DNA from: Cypionkella sinensis
GTDB taxonomy: Bacteria > Pseudomonadota > Alphaproteobacteria > Rhodobacterales > Rhodobacteraceae
Assembly (NCBI RefSeq): GCF_042646385.1
Contig: NZ_JBHRTO010000002.1
Span: 620,001-684,000 of the forward strand
Length of the DNA stretch: 64,000 bases
Direction: 5' to 3'
Shown piece by piece: positions 1-8,497 of the stretch (positions are counted from its first letter, which is position 1; each line of letters begins with the position of its first letter). The position numbers and the translations under genes were made by a program. A model generated the notes under the pieces. That model searched no databases. It saw only the letters and a program-made list of their open reading frames with translations, and was not told the DNA's origin.

Positions 1-1
1 C

Positions 2-589
2 AGTTTCCCGTGGGCCGAACTGCCCGGCAACCTGATGCCGCCAGATACACCCCCCGGCCAGCCTCTATCCACCACCGGCGCTTATGAGGTGCCGATCACC
101 CTGCCCGACGGCACCTCGCTGCGCCTGCTGGCCTATTACGCCAGCCCGCCGATCTTTGACGGCGCGGATGACCGCAATGGCCGTCGCAATCACGATGAAA
201 CCGCGTTCTGGCTACATCTTCTGGCAGGCGATCTGCCGTTCAAACCGCCTCAGCCGCCGTTCGTGATCCTCGGCCAAAGCAATCTTGACCCCGCAGATGG
301 CGCGGGCCGCAAAGATGCCATCACCGCATTGTTGCACCACAGGGCGCTGCAAGACCCCGCCCCGCGTGGCACCTCCAGTCGCCACGACCCCGGCCAGTCC
401 GGCGATCCGGCACTGGATACCGCACTTTACCCCAAAGTCGGCGGCCTGCGGGTTGAGATGATCTTGCCCTCGCAAGACCTGCAGGTTCAGGCCGCTGGCG
501 TGGTTTGGCCGCCCGACGATGACCCCAGCGCAGCCACCATCACGGCAGCCTCACGCCATCACCCGCTGTGGGTCGATCTGCGCCGCTAA
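2..589 (+). CDS. Endonuclease/exonuclease/phosphatase family protein (3' part)
   Basis: The reading frame is open from the first bases of the window, so the start lies upstream; 195 residues are visible. The motif GQSNLDPADG resembles the DxN-type active-site strand of EEP phosphoesterases, although the usual Asp of G-D-x-N is Gln here; some alphaproteobacterial relatives are also degenerate at that place. The segment LQDPAPRG and the closing HHPLWVDL fit the end of an EEP domain (an active-site His is expected near the C terminus). The substrate cannot be told from the sequence. The gene converges with the downstream epimerase and their coding ends overlap by 39 bases. Family fairly sure, activity uncertain. 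Confidence 0.7.
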   Translation, partial: SFPWAELPGNLMPPDTPPGQPLSTTGAYEVPITLPDGTSLRLLAYYASPPIFDGADDRNGRRNHDETAFWLHLLAGDLPFKPPQPPFVILGQSNLDPADGAGRKDAITALLHHRALQDPAPRGTSSRHDPGQSGDPALDTALYPKVGGLRVEMILPSQDLQVQAAGVVWPPDDDPSAATITAASRHHPLWVDLRR

Positions 590-1441
590 GCCCGCCCGGC
601 GCAGCTGAACTGCGGCCACCTCGGCCAGCCCCGTTGTCTGGAAATCCGGCAACACCGTCTGCATCGTCGCACCATCCAGCCGATGCGGCAGATCATAAAG
701 GTAGCGCATTTCAGTCAACTCGCGCGCCAATTCCCAGACCGGCGAAGCCACACGCATCAGCCACCACGGAAATTTCGTCACCCGATAGGTTTGCCCGCTC
801 AGCTTCTCGAACATCGCCAGCAGATCCTGCACACTGAACGTCAGCCCCGCGAACGGAATATCGGCAAACCGCGGCAACCCATCCCGCACCGCAGCCAATT
901 CCACCGCTGCCCGCGCCATATCCGGCAGATAGGCATAGGCACGCGGCACATCCTCGCCGCCAAATGCCATCACCTTGCCCTTCGCCAGCCCGCGCAGCGC
1001 CATACCCATGGCTTGCGTCTTGCCCTCGGCATCCATGAAGTCACCGCCCCGCAGCAGGATCACCGGCACTCCGCTCGCGCGATAGTCTGCCTCCATCTGC
1101 ACCCGCACCGCGCCCTTGCGGGTATTGGGCTTCTGCGGAGTCGAAGGTCCCCAAGGCCTTGGCTGCACACCATAATTATACACGCTCGCGGGCACGATCA
1201 GGGTCGCGCCACTGGCCCGCGCCGCCGCAATCGCCTGCGCGGTGATCGCGGGCACCAACCGGCCCCAATCATGATACATCGGCGGGTTCATTGCGTTGAC
1301 GATCACATCCGCCCCCCGCGCCGCCTGCGCCATATCGGTGCCACGCTGATAGCGCCGCACCTCCCACCCCGCCGCCGCAAAGGCACGCGCCGCATGAGAC
1401 CCAAACAGCCCCGACGCCCCTGCCACCAAAACCACTGCCAT
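551..1441 (-). CDS. NAD(P)-dependent epimerase/dehydratase-like protein
   Basis: 296 residues. The N terminus MAVVLVAGASGLFGSHAARA is a Rossmann dinucleotide-binding strand with a GxSGxxG-type glycine loop, as in extended or atypical short-chain dehydrogenases (NmrA/epimerase group). A YNYG segment near residue 113 sits where the catalytic Tyr is found in epimerases, but the usual YxxxK is not clear, so it may bind NADP without being a classic dehydrogenase. The start was chosen because AGGAG lies seven bases before this ATG; the frame extends 28 codons further upstream without such a site. It is divergent from the LysR gene, which suggests that regulator controls it. Substrate unknown. Confidence 0.75.
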   Translation of the reverse strand: MAVVLVAGASGLFGSHAARAFAAAGWEVRRYQRGTDMAQAARGADVIVNAMNPPMYHDWGRLVPAITAQAIAAARASGATLIVPASVYNYGVQPRPWGPSTPQKPNTRKGAVRVQMEADYRASGVPVILLRGGDFMDAEGKTQAMGMALRGLAKGKVMAFGGEDVPRAYAYLPDMARAAVELAAVRDGLPRFADIPFAGLTFSVQDLLAMFEKLSGQTYRVTKFPWWLMRVASPVWELARELTEMRYLYDLPHRLDGATMQTVLPDFQTTGLAEVAAVQLRRAGLAAQIDPQRVMA

Positions 1442-1509
1442 AATCAATCTCCTGTTGTTGCAGGATGAAATTAGACCCGCTGCCCCATTCATAACATTGG
1501 CAACAAGTG

Positions 1510-1530
1510 CAGATATGCTATACATATCTG
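1510..1530. promoter_or_regulatory. Palindromic operator candidate between epimerase and lysR genes
   Basis: CAGATATG, five bases, CATATCTG: perfect 8-base arms ending one base before the lysR start codon and about 70 bases before the epimerase start. LysR proteins bind such dyads (T-N11-A type) in divergent promoters. No Shine-Dalgarno sequence precedes the lysR ATG, so binding here could block both transcription and translation initiation of the regulator. The function is inferred. Confidence 0.55.
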
Positions 1531-1531
1531 T

Positions 1532-2437
1532 ATGGATAATCTTGACTGGACCCTTACACGTTCTTTCCTCGCTGTCGCCGAAACCGGGTCACTCTCGGCT
1601 GCCGCACGACAGCTTCACCTCAGCCAACCCACCCTTGGCCGTCACATTGCCGATCTGGAAGCCGCCCTTGGCCTACCGCTGTTCACCCGGCAACCGCGCG
1701 GTCTGGCCCCGACGCCCGAGGCAGCTGCCCTGATCCCGCACGCCCGCAGCATGCGCGATGCAGCGGCAAAACTCGCCATGGCAGCCGCAGGCCGCGACAC
1801 TCGCCTGCACGGCCCGGTCCGCATCACCGCCAGCCGCATCGTGTCGCATTACCTGTTGCCGCCGATCCTTGCACAACTGCGCCGCGACGAACCCGGTATC
1901 GAGATCGAACTTTCCCCCACCGACGCCTCGGACAACCTGTTGTTCCGCGAGGCGGATATCGCCCTGCGCATGTATCGCCCGACGCAGCCCGATCTGATCA
2001 CGGCGCATCTGTGCGACATCCCGATGGCGATCTATGCCGCCCACAGCTACCTCACCCACCGCCCGGATCCGATCACACCCGAAACCATCCTCAGCCATGA
2101 CTTCATCGGCTTTGACCGATCCGATGTGATGCTGCGGATGATGTCCGCGCAAGGTATCCAGGCCCGCCGCGAAGATTTCCCAACCCGCTGCGATGATCAG
2201 ATCGTCTATTGGGCGCTGGTGCGCGCGGGCCTCGGTTTGGGCGGAATGCAGACCATCATCGGCGACGCCGAGCGTACAGTTACGCGCGCCGCGCCGTTTC
2301 TGCATCTGCAGCCCCTGCCGATCTGGCTGACAGCGCCCGAAGCTTTGCGCCACACCCCCCGAATCCGCCGGGTGTTTGATGCGCTTGCCGCCCATTTCCG
2401 GGCGCTAAACCTTGACCCTGCCCCACCCACCCGCTAG
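1532..2437 (+). CDS. LysR family transcriptional regulator
   Basis: 301 residues. The N-terminal winged helix-turn-helix covers about residues 5-65 (AVAETGSLSAAARQLHLSQP, then a recognition helix ending in LFTRQPRGLAPT), followed by the periplasmic-binding-protein-like effector domain (residues 90-290). The start MDNLDWTLTRSFL is typical for the family even though no ribosome binding site is visible; a palindrome abuts the ATG. It is divergent from the epimerase gene, its likely target, and is followed after 35 bases by leuB. The effector is unknown. Confidence 0.9.
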   Translation: MDNLDWTLTRSFLAVAETGSLSAAARQLHLSQPTLGRHIADLEAALGLPLFTRQPRGLAPTPEAAALIPHARSMRDAAAKLAMAAAGRDTRLHGPVRITASRIVSHYLLPPILAQLRRDEPGIEIELSPTDASDNLLFREADIALRMYRPTQPDLITAHLCDIPMAIYAAHSYLTHRPDPITPETILSHDFIGFDRSDVMLRMMSAQGIQARREDFPTRCDDQIVYWALVRAGLGLGGMQTIIGDAERTVTRAAPFLHLQPLPIWLTAPEALRHTPRIRRVFDALAAHFRALNLDPAPPTR

Positions 2438-2472
2438 GCCATCGCCAACCTTTCAAACCTCTGGAGCCTACG

Positions 2473-3579
2473 ATGGCAAATCCCTCCCTGCTTATCCTCG
2501 CCGGTGACGGCATCGGTCCTGAAGTCATGGACGAAGTGAAAAAGCTGATCGCTTGGTTCGACACCAAAGGCATCGTGACCTTTGACGTGTCCGAAGGTTT
2601 GGTCGGTGGCTGTTCCTACGACGCCCACGGCACACCCCTGACCGATGAGACCATGGCCCGCGCACAAGAAGTCGATGCCGTGCTGCTGGGTGCCGTCGGT
2701 GGCCCGAAATACGACAAGCTCGATTTCTCGGTAAAGCCCGAACGTGGCCTGCTGCGCCTGCGCAAGGAAATGGACCTGTTCTCCAACCTGCGCCCTGCCC
2801 AGTGCTTCGATGCTTTGGCCGATTTCTCCAGCCTGAAGCGCGATGTGGTCGCTGGCCTTGATATCGTCATCGTGCGCGAGCTGACCTCGGGCGTCTATTT
2901 CGGCGAACCGCGCGGTATCTTCATGGAAGGCAACGAGCGTGTGGGCATCAACACCCAGCGCTACACCGAATCGGAAATCGCCCGCGTGGCACGCTCGGCG
3001 TTCGAACTCGCCCGCAAGCGCGGCAACAAGGTCTGCTCGATGGAGAAGGCCAATGTGATGGAATCGGGCATTCTGTGGCGCGACGTGGTGCAGGAAATCC
3101 ATGACAAGGAATACCCCGACGTTGCCCTGACCCATATGTATGCCGACAACGGCGCGATGCAGCTTTGCCGCTGGCCCAAGCAGTTCGACGTGATCGTCAC
3201 CGACAACCTGTTCGGCGATGTGCTGTCCGATATGGCCGCGATGCTGACCGGCAGCCTTGGCATGTTGCCCTCGGCCTCTCTGGGCCTGCCGCAAGCCAAT
3301 GGCCGCCCGAAGGCACTGTATGAGCCTGTGCATGGCTCCGCCCCCGACATCACGGGCCAAGGCAAAGCCAACCCGATCGCTTGCATCCTGTCGTTTGCGA
3401 TGGCGCTGCGCTATTCGTTCGACATGGGGGCCGAGGCGACGCGTGTCGAGAAAGCGGTCGAGAAAGTGCTGGCAGACGGCGTCCGCACCGCCGATCTGAT
3501 GGGCCCCGAAGGCGGCACCCCGGTGTCCACCACCCAGATGGGCGATGCGATCATCGCTGCGATGGAAGCCAGCCTGTAA
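2473..3579 (+). CDS. leuB: 3-isopropylmalate dehydrogenase LeuB
   Basis: 368 residues, the usual length. It oxidises and decarboxylates (2R,3S)-3-isopropylmalate to 2-oxoisocaproate with NAD in leucine synthesis, in the cytoplasm. Visible signatures are the N-terminal LAGDGIGPEV, the arginine-rich substrate region around RGLLRLRKEMDLFSNLRP, RELTSGVYFGEPRG, and the metal/NAD segment NLFGDVLSDMAAMLTGSLG followed by HGSAPDI. A GGAG sequence lies nine bases before the ATG. leuC and leuD are not in the window; the gene stands between the lysR gene and a DUF2167 gene. Confidence 0.97.
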   Translation: MANPSLLILAGDGIGPEVMDEVKKLIAWFDTKGIVTFDVSEGLVGGCSYDAHGTPLTDETMARAQEVDAVLLGAVGGPKYDKLDFSVKPERGLLRLRKEMDLFSNLRPAQCFDALADFSSLKRDVVAGLDIVIVRELTSGVYFGEPRGIFMEGNERVGINTQRYTESEIARVARSAFELARKRGNKVCSMEKANVMESGILWRDVVQEIHDKEYPDVALTHMYADNGAMQLCRWPKQFDVIVTDNLFGDVLSDMAAMLTGSLGMLPSASLGLPQANGRPKALYEPVHGSAPDITGQGKANPIACILSFAMALRYSFDMGAEATRVEKAVEKVLADGVRTADLMGPEGGTPVSTTQMGDAIIAAMEASL

Positions 3580-3617
3580 CCAATCAACGATTGCTATAAG
3601 GCCGGATAAAGTCCTAC

Positions 3618-3642
3618 CCTTGGCGGGCATTGTTCGCCAAGG
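3618..3642 (+). promoter_or_regulatory. Hairpin overlapping the ribosome binding site of the DUF2167 gene
   Basis: CCTTGGCG, nine bases, CGCCAAGG. The right arm supplies the AAGG of the AAGGAG Shine-Dalgarno element that precedes the GTG at 3652. A folded leader would hide part of the ribosome binding site. No T-run follows, so it is a poor terminator for leuB. The structure is seen directly; the regulatory role is inferred. Confidence 0.45.
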
Positions 3643-3651
3643 AGATTTCCA

Positions 3652-4617
3652 GTGACCCCTGTTTCGCGTGCCACCCTTGCGGCGGTGTTTTCCGCTTTGC
3701 TGACCCTGCCTGCTGCGGCAGAAAATTTCAAAACCGCCTTCCCCGAAGTCTATAGCCAGATCGAGCCGCAGTATCAGGCCGCCACCGGCGCGCTAGAGTT
3801 GCAACATGGCACAATCAAACTCAGCGATGGCACCGCTGAAATCGCCCTGCCCGATGCGTTCTACATGCTGAACGCCAAAGATGCGCGCTATGTGCTGGAA
3901 ACTCTGTGGGGCAACCCGCCGGACGACACGATCCTTGGCCTGATCCTGCCGAAAGGCACCACGCCGTTTGACGGCGACTGGGCGGTGACGCTGACCTCTG
4001 ATCCGATGGGTTATGTCTCGGATGAAGACGCCGACAGCTACAACTACGATGAAATGCTGACCGCCATGCAAAAAGACGCGCTGGACGGCAATGCCGAGCG
4101 CACCAAGGCAGGCTATGCAGCGGTTGAAATCAAAGGCTGGGCGGCGACCCCACATTATGACAAATCCACCCGCAAGCTCTATTGGGCCAAGCGGCTGCAA
4201 TTTTCCGATACTGCTGGCGAGACGCTGAATTACGACATCCGAATCCTCGGCCGCCGTGGCGTGCTGGTGCTCAGCTTTATCGCCGATATCAAGCAGTTGC
4301 CCGCCGTCGAGGCCGCAGCCCCCGAAGTCCTGAAGATGGTGAATTTCACCGAAGGCAACCGCTACTCCGACTTTGTCCCAGGCGTCGATACCGTCGCCGC
4401 CGTGGGCATTGGCGGGCTGATCGCAGGTCAGGTTGCGGCAAAAACCGGGCTGTTGGTGGTGCTGCTCGCCTTCCTGAAGAAAGGTTTCGTTTTGGTGCTG
4501 CTGGTGGGCGGCGCGGTTCTGGGCAAACTGAAATCCTGGCTTGGCCGCAAGACGCCTGCCAACCCATCCCAGCCGCAACACGCAACGCAGGCCGAAGACG
4601 AAACCCCGCCAAGCTGA
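3652..4617 (+). CDS. DUF2167 domain-containing membrane protein
   Basis: 321 residues starting with GTG, preceded by AAGGAG. A signal peptide is visible (cleavage after LPAAA, near residue 24), then a large exported region of about 220 residues with the DUF2167 features (LPDAFYMLNAKDARYVLETLWGNPP, then DPMGYVSDEDA), then hydrophobic segments around residues 245-290 and a short basic tail. The family is widespread in Gram-negative bacteria and has no established function. An RBS-sequestering hairpin sits in the leader. Confidence 0.85.
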   Translation: MTPVSRATLAAVFSALLTLPAAAENFKTAFPEVYSQIEPQYQAATGALELQHGTIKLSDGTAEIALPDAFYMLNAKDARYVLETLWGNPPDDTILGLILPKGTTPFDGDWAVTLTSDPMGYVSDEDADSYNYDEMLTAMQKDALDGNAERTKAGYAAVEIKGWAATPHYDKSTRKLYWAKRLQFSDTAGETLNYDIRILGRRGVLVLSFIADIKQLPAVEAAAPEVLKMVNFTEGNRYSDFVPGVDTVAAVGIGGLIAGQVAAKTGLLVVLLAFLKKGFVLVLLVGGAVLGKLKSWLGRKTPANPSQPQHATQAEDETPPS

Positions 4618-4738
4618 CCGCGCCAGAACCAACCGGATAGCCGGGGAAAATCGCGCGAAATCACGGTCAAATGCAGCTTCCCCCTTGAACTTTAACCCGC
4701 AAGGCCCGACAGGTTGGCATCAACCCCCACCTCCCCGG

Positions 4739-5755
4739 ATGCCCGCCATGCCCGTTGCTCAATCGAACCTGCGCGGCGCGCTTCTAGCGCTGGCTGCCTT
4801 TGCGATTTACGCAACACATGACGTGCTGGTGAAGTTTCTGGGGGCGAGCTACAGCGCGTTTCAGCTGATCTTTTTCTCGACCCTGCTCACCTTCCCGCTG
4901 ATCACCATTCTGCTGATGAGCGACCGCACCGACGGCAATCTGATTCCGAAACACCCGTACTGGACAGCCCTGCGCACCGCCTCCGCCGTAGTGAACGGCA
5001 TCACCGGCTTTTATGCGTTTTCCGTGCTGCCTCTGGCGCAATGCTACGCCATCTTCTTCGCCATGCCGATCCTGATCACCCTGCTCGCAATCCCGATCTT
5101 GGGTGAAAAGGTGGGCCTGCACCGTGGCCTTGCCATCGTCATCGGCCTTGCTGGCGTGATGATCGTGCTGCGACCGGGGCAAGAGCCGCTCAGCCTTGGC
5201 CACTTGGCCGCACTTGCGGCTGCACTTCTGGGCGCGATGACCTCGGTGATCGTGCGCAAGATCGGCCATGACGAACGCTCGGTCGTGCTTATGCTTTATC
5301 CGATGGTGGCCAACTTTGTCGTCATGGCGCTGGCATTGCCCTTTGTCTATGTGCCTGTGCCGGTGGAACATATGGGCATGATGGGCGCGATGGCGCTGCT
5401 GAGTATGCTGGCCGGGATGCTGACCATTGCCGCCTATCGGCGTGCGCCAGCCATCATCGTGGCGCCCATGCAATACAGCCAAATCATCTGGGCGATCATC
5501 TACGGCTTTTTCATCTTCAACGAAGAGGTCGATTTCTGGACAGCAGTCGGCACCGGCGTGATCATTGCCGCAGGCGTCTATATCGTCATGCGTGAAGACA
5601 AACCTTCCGTCTCGATCAATCGGCCCGTGCTGGAAACCCGCTCGCGCTTTGATTTCGGGGCGATCCCCCGCATCGGCCTCTGGCTGCGCCTTTTCGACCG
5701 CCGCCGTCTTCGCAACAAGACCGAAGGCCTGTCAGGCACCGACGGCGATGCATAG
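4739..5755 (+). CDS. DMT superfamily (EamA) transporter
   Basis: 338 residues with ten predicted membrane helices in two EamA repeats (about residues 5-140 and 150-285). The opening NLRGALLALAAFAIYATHDVLVKF and the mid-protein PILGEKVGLHRGLAIVIGLAGVMI are typical of drug/metabolite exporters. A basic cytoplasmic tail of about 45 residues follows the last helix. The ATG at 4739 or the one at 4748 is the likely start; the frame is open further upstream but that part is arginine- and proline-rich and not membrane-like. The substrate is unknown. It is the first of six DMT genes in this window. Confidence 0.88.
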   Translation: MPAMPVAQSNLRGALLALAAFAIYATHDVLVKFLGASYSAFQLIFFSTLLTFPLITILLMSDRTDGNLIPKHPYWTALRTASAVVNGITGFYAFSVLPLAQCYAIFFAMPILITLLAIPILGEKVGLHRGLAIVIGLAGVMIVLRPGQEPLSLGHLAALAAALLGAMTSVIVRKIGHDERSVVLMLYPMVANFVVMALALPFVYVPVPVEHMGMMGAMALLSMLAGMLTIAAYRRAPAIIVAPMQYSQIIWAIIYGFFIFNEEVDFWTAVGTGVIIAAGVYIVMREDKPSVSINRPVLETRSRFDFGAIPRIGLWLRLFDRRRLRNKTEGLSGTDGDA

Positions 5756-5826
5756 GAAATCCGGGCATAAAACCACGCGCGCCCTCTTGCAAACCCGCGC
5801 ACAACGGTTTAACCCCGCGCCACGGT

Positions 5827-5903
5827 CGGAGCGTAGCGCAGTCTGGTAGCGCACCTGCTTCGGGAGCAGGGGGTCGGAGGTTCGAATCCTCTCGCTCCGA
5901 CCA
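5827..5903 (+). tRNA. tRNA-Pro (anticodon CGG)
   Basis: A 77-nt cloverleaf: acceptor arms CGGAGCG and CGCTCCG pair perfectly, the anticodon stem CCTGC/GCAGG encloses the loop TTCGGGA with anticodon CGG (reads CCG), the T-loop is GTTCGAATC, and CCA is encoded. It follows the DMT gene on the same strand and is followed by a strong terminator. Confidence 0.97.
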
Positions 5904-5928
5904 AATTCCCGCATAATTCCTGAACGTC

Positions 5929-5958
5929 AAAGCGCCCCACAAGGGCGCTTTTGTTCTT
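5929..5958 (+). terminator. Rho-independent terminator after tRNA-Pro
   Basis: AAAGCGCCC, a five-base loop, GGGCGCTTTT and a T-rich tail. It ends the tRNA transcript and, being nearly symmetric, can also serve the convergent minus-strand gene that ends at 5969. Confidence 0.85.
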
Positions 5959-5968
5959 GAGGCTGCGC

Positions 5969-6886
5969 TTACCGTCCGCGCCACGTTGCCAGAATGTAGG
6001 CCGCTGTCATCAGGTCCAGATGCGCGCCGCCGCCGTTCTTGGCCACGGTGATTTCATCGTCGGAACTGCGGCGATAGCTGCCTTGCGCCATGTCGTAGAA
6101 ATCGGCCTTGATATCGGCCTCTGTGATCACGCCAGCCGCAATCGGGTCAATGATGTCCCCAATATGATGCACCGTCGTCGCGCGCGAATCGACGAATACC
6201 GAGGCCCGCCGCATCACCGTGTCATCCGCCTCGCGCATCCCCGGCGTATAGGCGCCAATCAGGTCGATGTGCTGACCCGGCTGCAGCCATGCCCCCTGCA
6301 ACACCGGCGTTTTACTCATCGTCGCGGTGCAGATGATATCCGCCGCCCGCACCGCCGCCGCCAGATCGCTGACCGCCGTCACCCGAGGGTCAGCAGCGGC
6401 CATAGCTTCCGCCCCGGCAGGCGATCGGTTCCAGATGCTGAATCTCGCCTGCGGAAACAGCGCGCTGTAAGCCTGCACCATCGACTTCGCCACCGTTCCC
6501 GCACCCACCAACAGGATATTGCGGCTGTCCTTGCGTGCCAGCTTGCTGGCCGAAAGCAGGCTGTCACCGGCGGTTTTCCATTTGGTGACTAGGTGAAAAT
6601 CCACCAAAGCCTCAAGCTGTCCAGTCGCATCGTTGAACAGGTTGACCGCGCCGTTGATGCTGGGCAGTCCGCGTGCCGCGTTGCCGGGCACCACAGTCGC
6701 TACCTTGACCAGACTGCCAAGGCCATCAATCCACGCCGCACGATCCAGCAAGGTGTCGCTGCCGCGATACAGCAGCAAATCGTTGATTTCCGCACGCGGA
6801 AGGCGGTGCCCAGCCTCCAGCGCGTCACACAAACCCGCCCAAGACAGCAGCTTTTCGGCCTCTGGCCCCACGATTTCAATGCTCAT
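5969..6886 (-). CDS. Ornithine cyclodeaminase / mu-crystallin family protein
   Basis: 305 residues. The Rossmann NAD(P) loop is visible as LLVGAGTVAKSM (about residues 145-156), followed by WNRSPAGAEAMA and ICTATMSKTPVL, and by DLIGAYTPGMREAD, all typical of the family. Members deaminate ornithine to proline or reduce cyclic imines such as pyrroline-2-carboxylate; which of these applies is not clear from sequence. The stop/start overlap with the upstream HAD gene is four bases, and that gene overlaps the DMT gene, so the three form one minus-strand unit that may handle an amino-acid-like metabolite. Confidence 0.88.
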   Translation of the reverse strand: MSIEIVGPEAEKLLSWAGLCDALEAGHRLPRAEINDLLLYRGSDTLLDRAAWIDGLGSLVKVATVVPGNAARGLPSINGAVNLFNDATGQLEALVDFHLVTKWKTAGDSLLSASKLARKDSRNILLVGAGTVAKSMVQAYSALFPQARFSIWNRSPAGAEAMAAADPRVTAVSDLAAAVRAADIICTATMSKTPVLQGAWLQPGQHIDLIGAYTPGMREADDTVMRRASVFVDSRATTVHHIGDIIDPIAAGVITEADIKADFYDMAQGSYRRSSDDEITVAKNGGGAHLDLMTAAYILATWRGR

Positions 6887-7509
6887 AGCCCCGCCTCTTG
6901 CTTGCTCAACAACCCTTCGGCAACCAATCGTTGTGCCCAGCCCTGCCAGCTTTCAAACTGATGCGTCCGCCAGCCCCGGCGCGCCGCCGCCGTGATGTTA
7001 TCGGCGCGGTCATCGGTGAACAACAGCCGATCGGGGGCGATACCGCAATCTTCCTCAACCATCTGATAAATCAGCGGATCAGGCTTGATCACCCCCATCA
7101 CGCCCGAGACATAGCGGCGGTCGAAATCCTGCAGGAAATCCATCTTCGGCAGCGCTTCTTCAAACGAATACCGCCCGAAGTTGGTCAGCGCGAACACCGG
7201 CACCCCCTTGGCCCGCAACGCCCGCTGCAAGGCAATGCTGCCCTCAATCCGGGGCGAAGCGAGTTCGATCCAGCGATCATACCACAGCCGGATTTCCGCA
7301 GACCATTCAGGGTGACGCGCAGCCCAATCATAGATCGTTTCGCGAAACAATGCGCCTTCGTCGACGCGGTCGTTCATGCCATGCAGATCAACGGCATCGA
7401 ACAGGGCACGGCGGCGCTCCTCACCAATCACCCGGTCATAGAACGCTTCCGGCTGCCAACGCGTCAGCACATTGCCGATGTCAAATATCACCGCTTGGGG
7501 CTGCAACAT
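6883..7509 (-). CDS. HAD family hydrolase (YihX-like)
   Basis: 208 residues. Motif I is FDIGNV (nucleophile D10), in the D-x-G-N form known from YihX-type phosphatases rather than the DxDG form. Motif II is near FALTNFGRY, the Lys motif near VIKPDPLIYQ, and motif IV is FTDDRADNITAA. A helical cap lies between motifs I and II. These enzymes hydrolyse sugar phosphates or related substrates through an aspartyl phosphate. It overlaps both neighbours (29 bases with the DMT gene upstream, four with the cyclodeaminase gene downstream). Confidence 0.88.
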   Translation of the reverse strand: MLQPQAVIFDIGNVLTRWQPEAFYDRVIGEERRRALFDAVDLHGMNDRVDEGALFRETIYDWAARHPEWSAEIRLWYDRWIELASPRIEGSIALQRALRAKGVPVFALTNFGRYSFEEALPKMDFLQDFDRRYVSGVMGVIKPDPLIYQMVEEDCGIAPDRLLFTDDRADNITAAARRGWRTHQFESWQGWAQRLVAEGLLSKQEAGL

Positions 7510-8449
7510 CCAGATCCTTCTTCTTTTTCACCGTCTCGCGCCACAAGGTATAAAGCCCCGCGCCGCAGATCAGCGCAATCCCCACCCAAGCCGTATGGTC
7601 CGGCAAAGTGCCGAACACCACCGCCCCCCAGAAAATCGCCATCGGCATGCCGATATACTCAAACGGCGCGATCAACGCGGCTTCGGTGGTCCGGTAGGCC
7701 TGGCTCATCATCAAGCCGCCCACCCCCACCGCGACGCCCGTGGCCACAAACGCCCACCAATCGGCCACCGGGGGCATATGCCAAGGTCGGAACAGAAACT
7801 CCCAAGTGCTGCCCGGCGCTTGTGCCAAATGACCATCGCCCGCGATCAACCCGAAACTCAGGCTGACCACGATAAACCCGACCTGCACGAAGAAATTCAA
7901 CGTCATCGCACTTTCAGTGCCGCGCATCCGCCGCGTCATCATATGGCTAGAGGCGTAACAGAACGCCGAGATCAGCACCAGAATCGCCGCCGGCTGGATC
8001 ACCCCAGCCCCCGGCCGCGTCATCACCACCACGCCCAGCATCCCCACCGCCACCGCCGCCCAACGTCGTGGCCCGACCTGCTCACCCAGGATCACCGCCG
8101 ACATCAGCGTCACGAAGAGCGGCGCCACAAACGCCGTTGCCACCGCATCCGCCAACGGCATCAGCGACAGCCCGACGAAATAGGTGATGTTCGAGCACAT
8201 CACGATGCAAACGCGAAACAGATGATCCAGCGGCCGCCGCGTCAGCAGCTGCCGAAACCCGCCGCCCGAGGCCCAGATCACCGCCAGCACAATCGCAATC
8301 CCGATAAACGCCCGCAGCAAGATCACCTGATGCAGCGCATAGCCACTACCCGACAGCGCCTTGATCGCCAGATCATTCATCGACAGCACAACCCCGCCAC
8401 CAAGGGCGAAGAAAATACCGGAGTTACTCTTCTTGGAAATGTCAGACAT
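7481..8449 (-). CDS. DMT superfamily (EamA) transporter
   Basis: 322 residues, about ten membrane helices, two EamA repeats. Recognisable are GVVLSMNDLAIKALSG in helix 1, VILGEQVGPRRWAAVAVGMLGV after helix 5, and FEYIGMPMAIFWGAVVFG near the end. The chosen start is the ATG at 8449; an in-frame GTG four codons upstream (8461) is possible. The coding end overlaps the HAD gene by 29 bases. The substrate is unknown; it may export or import a product of the cyclodeaminase/HAD pair. Confidence 0.87.
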   Translation of the reverse strand: MSDISKKSNSGIFFALGGGVVLSMNDLAIKALSGSGYALHQVILLRAFIGIAIVLAVIWASGGGFRQLLTRRPLDHLFRVCIVMCSNITYFVGLSLMPLADAVATAFVAPLFVTLMSAVILGEQVGPRRWAAVAVGMLGVVVMTRPGAGVIQPAAILVLISAFCYASSHMMTRRMRGTESAMTLNFFVQVGFIVVSLSFGLIAGDGHLAQAPGSTWEFLFRPWHMPPVADWWAFVATGVAVGVGGLMMSQAYRTTEAALIAPFEYIGMPMAIFWGAVVFGTLPDHTAWVGIALICGAGLYTLWRETVKKKKDLDVAAPSGDI

Positions 8450-8497
8450 GCCCCAACTCACCGCGCCAAACGCCCTGCGTCTAGCCTAGAGCCGACA

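Noticed and set aside
5732..5984. Open frames antisense to tRNA-Pro (SERIRTSDPLLPKQVRYQ and a sister frame)
   Set aside because: They are the reverse translation of the tRNA gene; this peptide is a well-known false annotation in many genomes.
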